This document shows positions 8,913 through 18,056 of a stretch of 64,000 nt of DNA, one piece after another. The stretch is taken from contig NZ_JAUOPN010000010.1 in the NCBI RefSeq assembly GCF_030547005.1, positions 1-64,000 of the forward strand. The letters run 5' to 3'. The position numbers and the translations under genes were made by a program. The DNA is from Maribacter sp. 1_MG-2023. Lineage in GTDB: Bacteria > Bacteroidota > Bacteroidia > Flavobacteriales > Flavobacteriaceae. The first letter of the stretch is position 1, and every line of letters starts with the position of its first letter. The notes beneath the pieces were generated by a model, which had not been told where the DNA came from, ran no database searches, and was given only the letters and a program-made list of their open reading frames with translations.

Positions 8913-9602
8913 TTAAAATCCGTCAGCTAGTTCTTGCAACATCTCCTCTTCTACGATTCCAATTTTTTTACCTTCTGTCTTTATGAATCCTTTTTTCTTA
9001 AACTCAGAAATCATACGAATTAAAGATTCTGTTGCCGCACCAACAATATTTGCATAATCATCTCTACTAAGTGTCAATAATAGAAATCCGTTTTCGTCTT
9101 CACCATAATTTTTCTTCAAATAAACAAACGCCTCTGCCAAACGTTGTTTTACTGTTTTTTGAGACATATTTACAATAACATCATCCGCTTCTTTTAAATC
9201 ATGCGCCAAATGCCGTAATACTTCTAAAGAAAAATAAGGATTGGTATTCAATGTGTTCGATATTACCTCTTTGGGTATAAAACACACTTCCATATCACTA
9301 ATAGCGGTAGCACTTAAATTGGTAAAATCTTCTGCAATTACAGAACGCTGCCCCATTATCTCACCTTTATTGGTCAATTTTACAATTTGTTCTTTGCCAT
9401 TACTACTTAATTTAGACAACTTAGAAACACCATCTCGCACACAAAATACACCATCAAGCTTCTGCCCCTCTATAAATAAAGCCTCTCCTTTTTTAATCTT
9501 CTTAGAGGTTTTAGAGTCTGCTACCTTTTTTAATTCGTCTTTGCTCAATGCACGAAGTGAATTAAACTGTCGGATAATGCAATTTTCACATCTACTTTCC
9601 AT
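8913..9602 (-). CDS. FNR-like Crp/Fnr transcription regulator
   Basis: 229-residue Crp/Fnr protein: N-terminal cyclic-nucleotide-binding-like barrel (about 15-125), dimer helix, C-terminal winged HTH (about 150-225). Cysteines at 5, 8, 54 and 107. Cys107 (VCFIP) lines up with E. coli FNR Cys122 (VCEIP), and Cys5-x2-Cys8 is placed like the FNR N-terminal cluster ligands, so an oxygen-sensitive Fe-S cluster is plausible; Cys54 would be the fourth ligand in place of FNR Cys29. The recognition helix GAATESLIR keeps the Glu and Arg equivalent to FNR E209/R213 and CRP E181/R185. It is divergent from ccoI, and a shared class G operator at 9656-9667 suggests autoregulation and control of cbb3 assembly. 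FixK/FNR-type function is inferred. Confidence 0.88.
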   Translation of the reverse strand: MESRCENCIIRQFNSLRALSKDELKKVADSKTSKKIKKGEALFIEGQKLDGVFCVRDGVSKLSKLSSNGKEQIVKLTNKGEIMGQRSVIAEDFTNLSATAISDMEVCFIPKEVISNTLNTNPYFSLEVLRHLAHDLKEADDVIVNMSQKTVKQRLAEAFVYLKKNYGEDENGFLLLTLSRDDYANIVGAATESLIRMISEFKKKGFIKTEGKKIGIVEEEMLQELADGF

Positions 9603-9624
9603 AGCTTCATAAATTAATCTTAGG

Positions 9625-9698
9625 CAAAATTAAACAAGCTTATAATTGTAGTAACTGACAATTATCATGTTTTAAAAACTGTATCATTTTCACCTTTG
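9625..9698. promoter_or_regulatory. bidirectional class G operator between fnr-like gene and ccoI
   Basis: Operator TGAC-AATT-ATCA at 9656-9667 (centre 9661.5). Minus strand: TAATTTTG at 9632-9625, exactly 29.5 bp from the centre, for the FNR-like gene. Plus strand: CACCTTTG at 9691-9698, one mismatch to TAnnTTTG and also at 29.5 bp, for ccoI. A single operator could thus activate both directions. Confidence 0.8.
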
Positions 9699-9720
9699 TA
9701 ATTACTATTTTTAAATATTT

Positions 9721-12117
9721 ATGCAGGCAACTAATTGTTTTCATTGTGGTGACCCTTGTGATAAACAACTTATAACATTTGATGAAAAATCATTTTGTTG
9801 TGCTGGTTGTAAAACCGTTTATGAAATATTTTCAACAAACGACTTGTCTCACTATTATGAACTTCAAGCTGCTGCAGGCTCAACACCTGATGTCATTGAA
9901 GGTAAATATGATTTTCTAGACAACGAAGAGATCATAGCTAAACTAACAGAATTCAATGATGGTAATATTCAAATCATCAATCTTTATATACCTACTATTC
10001 ATTGTAGCTCGTGTATTTGGATTTTAGAGAACTTGAATAAGCTTAATAAGAATGTAACTAATTCTCAAGTAGATTTTCCGAAAAAAACAATTCGTATTAA
10101 CTATAAACAAGAGGGTTTCAGCTTAAAAGAACTCGTCTTACTTTTGGCTAAAATTGGATATGAACCTTATATTTCTTTAGAAGATTTTGACGGTAAAAAG
10201 AAGGTCTCTGATAAAACCTTAATTTACAAACTAGGTGTTGCAGGTTTTGCTTTTGGTAATGTCATGTTTCTCTCTTTTCCTGAATATTTCGACTTAAATT
10301 CTAGCGCCGCTTCTGGTGGTGAATATTGGTTAAATAAATACCAAGACTTATTTCGATGGATGATGTTCATTTTCTCGTTACCCGTAATATTTTATGCTGG
10401 ATGGGATTATTTTATTTCCGCATTTAAAGGGCTGCGAGCGAAACTTTTAAATATTGATGTGCCTATTGCGCTTGGTATTCTTGTATTATTTCTAAGAAGT
10501 ACCTATGATATTGCCTTTAATTTAGGTAGCGGATTTTTCGATTCTCTTACTGGGCTGGTATTCTTTCTATTACTTGGTAAATTCTTTCAACAAAGAACCT
10601 ATAGCTTTTTATCATTTGAACGCGATTACAAATCATACTTTCCTATAGCAATTACTAGACTGAACCTAAAAGGAAAAGAGGAAACCGTGCCTGTTCAAGA
10701 AATTGAAAAGGGTGATCGAATATTGATACGTAACGAAGAAATGATTCCCGTTGACGGTACTCTAGTATACGGAAATGCACAAATTGACTATAGTTTTGTT
10801 TCGGGGGAATCTGAACCCGTTTCTAAAAAAATCGGAGAACAGGTCTTTGCAGGCGGAAAGCAACTTAACGGTGTTATTGAAATGATTGCTTTAAAATCGG
10901 TATCGCAAAGTTATTTGACACAACTATGGGGAAATGCTGTTTTTAAGACCGATAAAGTGACCACATTTCAAAACCTTACTGATAGTATCGGAAAACGCTT
11001 TACCATTGCCGTACTTTCTATCGCATTTATATCCACTGCTTTTTGGTTGTTCTACGACCCTTCTAAAGCCATGAATGTTTTTACGGCAGTATTGATTATT
11101 GCCTGCCCTTGTGCCATAGCATTAGCTTCACCATTTACCCTAGGCAATATGCTACGAATTTTTGGCAAAAAGAAATTCTATATTAAAGACACCCAAACCA
11201 TTGAGCGCTTGGCTAAAATTGACACCGCTATTTTTGATAAAACCGGTACCATTACAACGACGCAAAAAAGCACGGCGCACTACGAAGGTATGCCTTTAAC
11301 ACCTGATGAAGAATCGATACTTAAGAATACTATTAGAGCTTCTAACCACCCTTTAAGCAGATCTTTATATGATCTACTTAAAGAACAGAATATCATCACC
11401 TTAGATGAATACGAAGAACATGTTGGCAAAGGACTGGAAAGCTCTAAAGATGATATTAATATGAAAATTGGTTCTGCAAATTTTGTAGGTAAAGGCACCT
11501 CAGAAAATTTGCTCGACACCTCTATTTATATCAGCTCTAATAATGCTTATAAAGGGAGATACGTTTTTCAAAATCAATATAGAGACGGACTCTCATCTGT
11601 TTTCAAAGAGATGTCTGAAACGATAAGTTTAGCGATACTTTCTGGTGATAATGAAGGAGAAAAAGAACGATTAGAGGCGTTGTTACCAAAATTGACTCCG
11701 CTGTACTTTAACCAGAAACCCGAAACGAAACTAGAGTTTATAAAATCATTACAAGATCAAGGTAAGAAAGTATTGATGGTAGGCGATGGATTAAATGATG
11801 CCGGTGCGCTTGCACAAAGTAATGTAGGTATTGCTATATCTGAAAATATCAATGTATTCTCACCAGCTTGCGATGCCATATTAGATGCTTCTAAATTTCA
11901 ACAATTGTACAGCTATATTCTCGCATCTAAAAAAGCGATGCATATTATTAAAATGAGTTTTTTATTATCGCTACTCTACAATTGTGTAGGACTTTATTTT
12001 GCCATTACTGGAGAGTTAGAGCCTGTTATCGCTGCAATTCTAATGCCATTAAGCTCTATTACCATTGTTGCTTTTACTACCGTAATGACCAACCTTATTG
12101 GCAGAAAACTTCCATAA
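9721..12117 (+). CDS. ccoI: copper-type P-type ATPase for cbb3 oxidase (CcoI/FixI)
   Basis: 798-residue P1B-type ATPase. Order: N-terminal Cys-rich zinc-finger-like region (CFHC...CCAGC, residues 6-30), HMA domain with Cys95-x2-Cys98, membrane helices, the actuator-domain loop SGESEPV (about 364), CPC (Cys462-Pro-Cys464) in the metal-transporting helix, the phosphorylation motif DKTGT at 506, and GDGLND at 688. The Cys-rich N-terminus plus CPC is the CcoI/FixI pattern: these pumps export Cu(I) to the periplasm for the heme-copper centre of cbb3 oxidase. It is divergent from the FNR-like gene with a shared operator and is followed by ccoS, ccoNO, ccoQ, ccoP, ccoG and ccoH. Confidence 0.94.
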   Translation: MQATNCFHCGDPCDKQLITFDEKSFCCAGCKTVYEIFSTNDLSHYYELQAAAGSTPDVIEGKYDFLDNEEIIAKLTEFNDGNIQIINLYIPTIHCSSCIWILENLNKLNKNVTNSQVDFPKKTIRINYKQEGFSLKELVLLLAKIGYEPYISLEDFDGKKKVSDKTLIYKLGVAGFAFGNVMFLSFPEYFDLNSSAASGGEYWLNKYQDLFRWMMFIFSLPVIFYAGWDYFISAFKGLRAKLLNIDVPIALGILVLFLRSTYDIAFNLGSGFFDSLTGLVFFLLLGKFFQQRTYSFLSFERDYKSYFPIAITRLNLKGKEETVPVQEIEKGDRILIRNEEMIPVDGTLVYGNAQIDYSFVSGESEPVSKKIGEQVFAGGKQLNGVIEMIALKSVSQSYLTQLWGNAVFKTDKVTTFQNLTDSIGKRFTIAVLSIAFISTAFWLFYDPSKAMNVFTAVLIIACPCAIALASPFTLGNMLRIFGKKKFYIKDTQTIERLAKIDTAIFDKTGTITTTQKSTAHYEGMPLTPDEESILKNTIRASNHPLSRSLYDLLKEQNIITLDEYEEHVGKGLESSKDDINMKIGSANFVGKGTSENLLDTSIYISSNNAYKGRYVFQNQYRDGLSSVFKEMSETISLAILSGDNEGEKERLEALLPKLTPLYFNQKPETKLEFIKSLQDQGKKVLMVGDGLNDAGALAQSNVGIAISENINVFSPACDAILDASKFQQLYSYILASKKAMHIIKMSFLLSLLYNCVGLYFAITGELEPVIAAILMPLSSITIVAFTTVMTNLIGRKLP

Positions 12118-12342
12118 TCAAAGCGTAATTTTCAACATTCCATATTGTATCAATCTTTACGAGTAAGATTCAATCTCCATTATTCAACTTTTCTATTTAC
12201 CTCAGTATTTAAAATAATTCTAATTAGAGAAATATACACCTCCTAAATCAACATTATTGACTAATTTACAGTTGTTTAAAGCCCAAAAAATAGAATTCAG
12301 GATACTTACCACTTTAAATTTTTTAAGAAAATATTTAAAGTA

Positions 12343-12385
12343 TGACAATTGTCATTTTCTATGGTATGCATCACTCTTATTTTTA
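12343..12385 (+). promoter_or_regulatory. class G operator and promoter of the ccoS-ccoNOQP unit
   Basis: Perfect palindrome TGAC-AATT-GTCA at 12343-12354 (centre 12348.5) and -7 element TATTTTTA at 12378-12385, starting exactly 29.5 bp from the centre. An upstream in-frame ATG at 12342 falls inside the operator, upstream of the promoter, so it cannot be the start of ccoS. The rest of 12118-12342 shows no gene or obvious signal. Confidence 0.85.
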
Positions 12386-12404
12386 CGGAATAATTCAGGT
12401 AGGT

Positions 12405-12593
12405 ATGAGTGTTATTTATGTTTTACTAGCTATTAGTCTAGTTGTGGCAATTATTTTTTTTGTCGCTTTTATCGTATCGGTAAGGCAAGGACAATATGAT
12501 GATGCTTACACTCCATCTGTGCGTATGCTTTTTGAAGATGAACTGGTGAAGCCTGCAAAAGAAGCAGAAAATAAAGTAAAGAGTAAAGAGTAA
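12405..12593 (+). CDS. ccoS: cbb3 oxidase assembly protein CcoS
   Basis: 62-residue single-pass membrane protein beginning MSVIYVLLAISLVVAIIFF, the standard CcoS N-terminus, followed by a short cytoplasmic tail with the conserved G-Q-Y-D-D region (about 30-34). CcoS is needed for cofactor insertion into the cbb3 oxidase. The start at 12405 is preferred over an in-frame ATG at 12342 because that codon lies in the regulatory palindrome and upstream of the -7 element at 12378-12385. The last codons and the stop lie inside a 7-bp tandem repeat (12575-12608), so the C-terminal residues may vary between strains. Confidence 0.88.
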   Translation: MSVIYVLLAISLVVAIIFFVAFIVSVRQGQYDDAYTPSVRMLFEDELVKPAKEAENKVKSKE

Positions 12594-12608
12594 AGAGTAA
12601 AGAGTAAA
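12575..12608. repeat. 7-bp tandem repeat (agtaaag) across the ccoS stop codon
   Basis: Nearly five copies of agtaaag in a row (12575-12608). The period of 7 is not a multiple of 3, so a change in copy number would change frame, but each unit supplies a TAA and translation would end within a few codons. It covers the VKSKE tail of CcoS and the beginning of the 177-bp spacer before ccoNO, which otherwise holds only AT-rich sequence. Confidence 0.7.
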
Positions 12609-12770
12609 ATATTTCAAATTAATTGAAATACAAACTTTTAAAAAGTACTAAAAATTTAATAGTAGAATGTGTAGAAAAAAAGCAAAATTAAGAAGAGTCT
12701 CGTCTCTAAATTATTTTCTTTCTGTTCTTCTTTTTTTAAAAAAAATCCAACTAAATAAACAAGTATAATT

Positions 12771-14969
12771 ATGGAAGTACAGCAGTTTTATTACGATAAC
12801 AAAATCGTGAAAAATTTCCTTTATGCAACCATGTTCTGGGGTATTGTGGGTATGTCTGTGGGCTTATTATTAGCCTTCATGTTCATGTTCCCTAACGTAA
12901 CCGATGGTATATCATGGTTAAGTTTTGGTCGCTTACGCCCGTTGCACACCAACGCGGTAATTTTTGCATTTGTAGGAAATGCTATCTATGCGGGAGTATA
13001 CTACTCTACCCAACGTCTGTTAAAGGCGCGTATGTATAGCGATTTTTTAAGTAAGTTCAACTTTTGGGGTTGGCAGGCAATTATTGTTGCTGCAGCTATT
13101 ACGCTACCCCTTGGTTATACAAGTTCTAAAGAATATGCTGAACTTGAATGGCCTATAGATTTAGCTATTGCTGTTGTTTGGGTAGCATTTGGTGTAAACC
13201 TTATTGGCACCATGATAAAGAGAAGACAACGTCACCTTTATGTGGCTATCTGGTTTTATCTGGCAACTTTTGTTACGGTAGCAGTACTTCACATTTTCAA
13301 TAGTTTAGAATTACCTGTTAGTGCTTTTAAAAGTTACTCTGTGTACGCCGGTGTACAAGATGCATTGGTACAATGGTGGTACGGTCATAATGCGGTTGCA
13401 TTTTTCTTGACTACGCCGTTCTTAGGACTTATGTATTATTTTGTGCCTAAAGCAGCGAACAGACCAGTATACTCATATAGACTGTCTATCGTTCACTTCT
13501 GGTCATTGATATTTATTTATATCTGGGCAGGTCCGCACCACTTATTATATTCTGCTTTGCCTGATTGGGCTCAGAATTTAGGAGTTGCCTTCTCTATTAT
13601 GTTATTGGCTCCATCTTGGGGTGGTATGATTAACGGACTTCTAACACTTCGTGGTGCTTGGGATAAAGTTCGTACCGATCCTGTTTTGAAATTTATGGTG
13701 GTTGCAATTACCGGTTATGGTATGGCAACATTCGAAGGTCCTTTACTTTCTCTTAAAAACGTAAATGCAATTGCCCACTTTAGTGATTGGATTATTGCTC
13801 ACGTTCACGTAGGTGCTTTAGCCTGGAACGGATTCTTGACCTTTGGTATGATTTACTATTTGGTTCCTAAAATGACCAAGAATAAATTATTCTCTGTTGC
13901 GTTGGCGAACTTCCACTTCTGGATCGGCACATTGGGTATCATTCTTTACACGTTGCCAATGTATGTTGCTGGTTTCACTCAAGCGCTAATGTGGAAAGAT
14001 TTTAATCCGGATGGAACTTTGGTCTACGGTAACTTCTTAGAAACAGTAAACGAAATCATGCCAATGTATTGGATGCGTGCCATTGGTGGAAGCCTTTATA
14101 TTGTTGGTGCTTGTGTTATGATATATAACGTAGTTCGTACCATAAAATCTGGTAGCGTTATAGAAGATGAATTAGCAGAAGCAGCTGCACTTACCGTAGT
14201 ATCTAAACGTAGAACTGCAGGTGAAACTTTTCATACTTGGCTAGAACGTAAGCCTATTCAATTAACCATTTTAGCTACTGTTGCTATCCTTATTGGTGGT
14301 ATTATACAAATTATACCTACCATATTGGTAAAATCTAACATACCTACTATTACCAGTGTAAAACCATATTCGCCTTTAGAATTAGAAGGTCGTGATTTAT
14401 ACATTCGTGAAGGTTGTGTGGGTTGTCACTCTCAAATGGTTCGTCCGTTTAGAAGTGAGGTAGAACGTTATGGTGAATACGCTAAAGCTGGTGAATTCGT
14501 TTATGACCACCCATTTCTTTGGGGTAGTAAACGTACTGGTCCAGATTTATTGAGAGTTGGTGGTAAATACTCTGACAACTGGCACTTAAATCATATGTAC
14601 GATCCTCAAAGTACCTCTTCTGGTTCTATAATGCCTTCGTATTCTTGGTTAGTGCGTGATAAACATGACAGAGGTAACATACAAACTAAAATGGAAGCTA
14701 TGGTAACCTTAGGTGTACCATATACCGAAGAAGACATTGCAAATGCCGTTGCTCTTATGGATGTACAAGCAGAAAAAATCGAAAAGAACTTATATAGCGA
14801 TCCCGATTTTGCAAACTCTTATGAGGCAGATAAAAAATATGCTGCTGAAAATGGTGAAGAATTTATTGAAATGAGAGACCGTGAAATTGTAGCTATGATT
14901 GCTTACCTACAACGTTTAGGTACCGATATCAAGATTAAAGAAACTGGCGAATTATTATCTGATAAATAA
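12771..14969 (+). CDS. ccoNO: cbb3 cytochrome c oxidase fused subunits I/II (CcoN-CcoO)
   Basis: 732-residue fusion. Residues 1-480 are CcoN: about 12 membrane helices with the conserved histidines for low-spin heme b, CuB and heme b3 (for example LHTNA near 60, WYGHNAVAFF near 205, GPHHLLYSALPD near 256, HVHVGALAWNGF near 345). Residues 500-732 are CcoO: one membrane anchor (about 496-516) and a periplasmic cytochrome c domain with Cys549-Val-Gly-Cys552-His553 and the SQMVRPFRSE stretch typical of CcoO. The fusion of the two subunits is common in Bacteroidota. It forms the core of the high-affinity, proton-pumping terminal oxidase used at low oxygen and is followed at once by ccoQ and ccoP. 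Confidence 0.97.
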   Translation: MEVQQFYYDNKIVKNFLYATMFWGIVGMSVGLLLAFMFMFPNVTDGISWLSFGRLRPLHTNAVIFAFVGNAIYAGVYYSTQRLLKARMYSDFLSKFNFWGWQAIIVAAAITLPLGYTSSKEYAELEWPIDLAIAVVWVAFGVNLIGTMIKRRQRHLYVAIWFYLATFVTVAVLHIFNSLELPVSAFKSYSVYAGVQDALVQWWYGHNAVAFFLTTPFLGLMYYFVPKAANRPVYSYRLSIVHFWSLIFIYIWAGPHHLLYSALPDWAQNLGVAFSIMLLAPSWGGMINGLLTLRGAWDKVRTDPVLKFMVVAITGYGMATFEGPLLSLKNVNAIAHFSDWIIAHVHVGALAWNGFLTFGMIYYLVPKMTKNKLFSVALANFHFWIGTLGIILYTLPMYVAGFTQALMWKDFNPDGTLVYGNFLETVNEIMPMYWMRAIGGSLYIVGACVMIYNVVRTIKSGSVIEDELAEAAALTVVSKRRTAGETFHTWLERKPIQLTILATVAILIGGIIQIIPTILVKSNIPTITSVKPYSPLELEGRDLYIREGCVGCHSQMVRPFRSEVERYGEYAKAGEFVYDHPFLWGSKRTGPDLLRVGGKYSDNWHLNHMYDPQSTSSGSIMPSYSWLVRDKHDRGNIQTKMEAMVTLGVPYTEEDIANAVALMDVQAEKIEKNLYSDPDFANSYEADKKYAAENGEEFIEMRDREIVAMIAYLQRLGTDIKIKETGELLSDK

Positions 14970-14980
14970 AATATAAAATC

Positions 14981-15172
14981 ATGTTCAAATTTGTAAAAGG
15001 TTACATGGAAACTATTGATGGCATAGCAACCTACCCCATGATATCATTACTAATCTTCTTTGTGTTTTTTACCTTATTATTTTGGTGGGTAATCACAGCC
15101 TCGAAGTCATATATCAAAGAAGTTAGCGAATTGCCTTTAGAAGAAGATAACCAACAAAACAACCAATTATGA
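14981..15172 (+). CDS. ccoQ: CcoQ-like small cbb3 oxidase subunit
   Basis: 63 residues with one membrane helix (about 19-41, ending FWWVITASKSY) and an acidic tail. Size, position between ccoNO and ccoP, and topology fit CcoQ, which stabilises the cbb3 complex; the sequence itself is weakly conserved in the family. Its stop codon overlaps the ccoP start by 4 nt (15169-15172), pointing to translational coupling. Confidence 0.8.
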   Translation: MFKFVKGYMETIDGIATYPMISLLIFFVFFTLLFWWVITASKSYIKEVSELPLEEDNQQNNQL

Positions 15173-16125
15173 AAAACAATACAGCCTGGTGGTTAAGAAT
15201 AACAGTGGCCTTTTTCGCGGTCATTGTACTTATGGAAGTTTATATTGATAGTGGTGATCAACCTGCTTTTCTAGCCTATCCTACGTTGATGTTTGGCTTT
15301 ATGGCACTTATCCTATTACTATTAATAGCGATTGCTTTTATCGTACAAGCTATTGAAAATGTACTTTACAACACGCTTGACGAAGAAGCAAAGGTACGTT
15401 ACTTAGAAGCCAAAGATGAAAAATGGGAATGGACGTGGGGTAAGAACATGTACAACAAATTGTTGGGTAGTAAACCTATGGAAGCCGAAGGTGAAATCAT
15501 ACTCGATCACAACTATGATGGTATACGTGAGTTAGACAATAATTTACCACCTTGGTGGGTATACTTATTCTATGCTTCTATCGTATTTGGTGTAATTTAC
15601 CTGCTTCGTTTTCATGTTTTTAATGACTATAATCAAAAATTAGAATACGAACAAGAAGTTGCTGCCGCTCAATTAGAAATTGAAGCATATAAGAAAACTG
15701 CAAAAGGTCTTGTTGATGCCAATACGGTTGAGTTATTAACAGATGCATCAGATATTAGTGCCGGTAAAAGTATTTTTGAAGGCAATTGTGTTGCTTGCCA
15801 TATGGCAGATGGTGGCGGTGGTATCGGACCAAACCTTACGGATCAAAACTGGATTCTTGGTGGTGGTATAAAAAACGTTTTCCATACCATTTCTGAAGGT
15901 GGTCGAGACGGTAAAGGTATGATCGCTTGGAAACAAAACTTAAAACCTGCAGAAATAGCACAAGTAGCTAGTTATGTATTAAGTTTTGAAGGTACAATAC
16001 CTGCAAACCCGAAAGCTGCAGAAGGTGATATTTGGATTGACCCTAATGCGCCAGAACAAGAAACTCCAGCTGAAGCAGAAGCTACTGAAGTAGTTATTGA
16101 TTCTGCAGCGGTTACCATGAACTGA
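15169..16125 (+). CDS. ccoP: cbb3 oxidase cytochrome c subunit CcoP
   Basis: 318 residues: two N-terminal membrane helices (about 8-28 and 36-60), a linker with the WEWTWGKNMYNKLLGSKP region, the conserved NNLPPWWVYLFYASIVFGVIYLLRF-type membrane helix (about 124-147), then one cytochrome c domain with Cys207-Val-Ala-Cys210-His211. Proteobacterial CcoP has two hemes; only one CxxCH is present here, as in other Bacteroidota. A Met ligand may be in the GMIAWK segment (about 247). The acidic Ala/Glu tail is unremarkable. It delivers electrons to the CcoNO core. Confidence 0.94.
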   Translation: MKNNTAWWLRITVAFFAVIVLMEVYIDSGDQPAFLAYPTLMFGFMALILLLLIAIAFIVQAIENVLYNTLDEEAKVRYLEAKDEKWEWTWGKNMYNKLLGSKPMEAEGEIILDHNYDGIRELDNNLPPWWVYLFYASIVFGVIYLLRFHVFNDYNQKLEYEQEVAAAQLEIEAYKKTAKGLVDANTVELLTDASDISAGKSIFEGNCVACHMADGGGGIGPNLTDQNWILGGGIKNVFHTISEGGRDGKGMIAWKQNLKPAEIAQVASYVLSFEGTIPANPKAAEGDIWIDPNAPEQETPAEAEATEVVIDSAAVTMN

Positions 16126-16171
16126 GTTAAGTGAGAGGTTAAAGCCTCTCAAGCCAATAAAGAGAGATACA

Positions 16172-17590
16172 ATGTCACAAGATCAAGATAATTTTAGAGA
16201 CTCTATCGGTACCATCAAAGAAGATGGTAAACGAGCTTGGGTATTCCCTAAAAAGCCGAGTGGTAAGCTTTATGAATATCGTAAATATGTAAGTTATGTG
16301 CTACTTACTTTCTTGATCGCGTCTCCATTTATAAAAATAAACGGCAACCAATTCTTGATGTTCAATGTATTGGAAAGACGTTTCAATATCTTCGGATTTC
16401 CTTTTTATCCTCAAGATTTTCACCTCTTTGTAATATCTATGATTATTGGGGTCGTTTTTATCGCCCTGTTTACAGTAGCCTTCGGACGTATTTTCTGCGG
16501 ATGGATGTGTCCGCAAACCATATTCTTAGAGATGGTTTTCCGTAGAATAGAATATTGGATCGACGGAGATCGCGGTGCTCAGATAAAACTAGATAGACAA
16601 GAATGGAATGCAGAAAAGATTCGTAAACGTGTTTTAAAGTGGATTATCTTTTTCATAATTTCATTTGTTATAGCCAATGTTTTTCTTGCCTACCTGATTG
16701 GTAGTGACCGCTTAATTCAATACATCACAGACGGTCCTGCACAACATGTAAGCACTATGGTGTCCCTATTGATTTTTACTGGTGTATTCTATTTTATATT
16801 CGCTTGGTTTAGAGAGCAAGTATGTATCATCGCCTGCCCTTATGGTAGAATGCAAGGCGTACTTCTTGATAATAAATCGATTGTAGTTGCCTATGATTAT
16901 GAAAGAGGTGAGGCTGAAAATGGTAGAAAAAAATGGCGTAAAAATGAAAATCGTCAAGAATTAGGTAATGGCGATTGTATTGATTGTAATCAATGCGTAA
17001 ACGTTTGCCCTACTGGTATCGATATTAGAAACGGAACGCAGTTAGAATGTATTAACTGTACCGCTTGTATCGATGAATGCGATACCATCATGGAAAAAGT
17101 GGATCTACCTAAAGGCTTGATTCGCTATGCAAGTGAAGATGAAATTACTAAGAAAGAGAAATTCAAATTTACGCCACGTTTAAAAGGATATACTGCTGTA
17201 TTAGTTATTTTAACGGGAGTGTTAGTAGGTATGATGTTTTTGAGAAATGATCTTGAAGCAAATATATTAAGACTGCCTGGGCAATTGTACGAACACAAAG
17301 AAGGGAATATCATTAGTAATGTTTACACCTATAAACTATTGAACAAAACCACTAAACCGGTTGAAGATGTTCACTTTAAGCTGATATCGCCAAAAGGAGA
17401 AATTAAACTGGTACGTCATGAGAATTTTGATGTGGCTGCAGAAGCATTGGCAGAAGGCACCATGTTCATAGAAATAAACGCATCTGCTTTAAGTGGTGAT
17501 AAGAACAACCTTAAAATTGGGGTTTATAGTAAAGATAAATTAATTGAGACTACTACGGCTCGCTTTTTAGCACCACGTAGTTACAAATAG
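16172..17590 (+). CDS. ccoG: cbb3 oxidase maturation ferredoxin CcoG
   Basis: 472-residue membrane Fe-S protein of the CcoG/RdxA/FixG family. Order: membrane helices near 38 and 85, Cys109-Gly-Trp-Met-Cys (FCGWMCPQ motif), helices near 155 and 195, CIIACPYGRMQG (about 222), two 4Fe-4S ferredoxin motifs starting at Cys269 (CIDCNQCVNVCP and CINCTACIDECD), a further helix (about 340-358), and a C-terminal Ig-like domain. CcoG reduces Cu(II) to Cu(I) for cbb3 assembly. Full length, in the cco operon, with ccoH only 17 nt downstream. Confidence 0.95.
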   Translation: MSQDQDNFRDSIGTIKEDGKRAWVFPKKPSGKLYEYRKYVSYVLLTFLIASPFIKINGNQFLMFNVLERRFNIFGFPFYPQDFHLFVISMIIGVVFIALFTVAFGRIFCGWMCPQTIFLEMVFRRIEYWIDGDRGAQIKLDRQEWNAEKIRKRVLKWIIFFIISFVIANVFLAYLIGSDRLIQYITDGPAQHVSTMVSLLIFTGVFYFIFAWFREQVCIIACPYGRMQGVLLDNKSIVVAYDYERGEAENGRKKWRKNENRQELGNGDCIDCNQCVNVCPTGIDIRNGTQLECINCTACIDECDTIMEKVDLPKGLIRYASEDEITKKEKFKFTPRLKGYTAVLVILTGVLVGMMFLRNDLEANILRLPGQLYEHKEGNIISNVYTYKLLNKTTKPVEDVHFKLISPKGEIKLVRHENFDVAAEALAEGTMFIEINASALSGDKNNLKIGVYSKDKLIETTTARFLAPRSYK

Positions 17591-17607
17591 TACTTAAAGA
17601 AAAAATC

Positions 17608-18054
17608 ATGAAAATTAATTGGGGTACCGGTATTGTCATTGCCATAGTTGCATTCATGGGCTTTATCTTGTTTTTTGTAATTACTATGACCACCAGTCAT
17701 AATGCTAATCATGATTTGGTTACCGAAGATTATTATAAAGCGGAGCTTGGTTTTCAAAAAGAAATAGATGCAGAGAATAACGCTCAAATTGCAACTACAC
17801 AAATAGAAATACAAAAATCTTCCGAAGGGTTAATGATACTTTTTCCTGAAGGATATGATGATACCAATGTTAAAGGTTTAGTGTCCCTATACAGACCATC
17901 CAACAAGAATTTGGATTTTAATTTGCCCATTAGTTTATCCAATTCACATTTGCTCATACCTGACAATCAATTGTTGGATGGTCGCTGGGACATTAAAATT
18001 ACTTGGGAACACGAAGGAAAAGATTTTCTACATAAAGAGAGTATTACCTTTTAA
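17608..18054 (+). CDS. ccoH: FixH/CcoH family cbb3 assembly protein
   Basis: 148 residues: one N-terminal membrane helix (about 7-29) and a periplasmic beta-rich domain. The segment DLVTEDYYKAELGFQKEIDAENNA (from about residue 36) is the recognisable FixH motif region (YYK...Y/FQ..ID). FixH/CcoH acts in late cbb3 assembly with CcoI and CcoG. Located between ccoG and a TauE-like gene with gaps of 17 and 2 nt, clearly in the same operon. Confidence 0.9.
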   Translation: MKINWGTGIVIAIVAFMGFILFFVITMTTSHNANHDLVTEDYYKAELGFQKEIDAENNAQIATTQIEIQKSSEGLMILFPEGYDDTNVKGLVSLYRPSNKNLDFNLPISLSNSHLLIPDNQLLDGRWDIKITWEHEGKDFLHKESITF

Positions 18055-18056
18055 AT

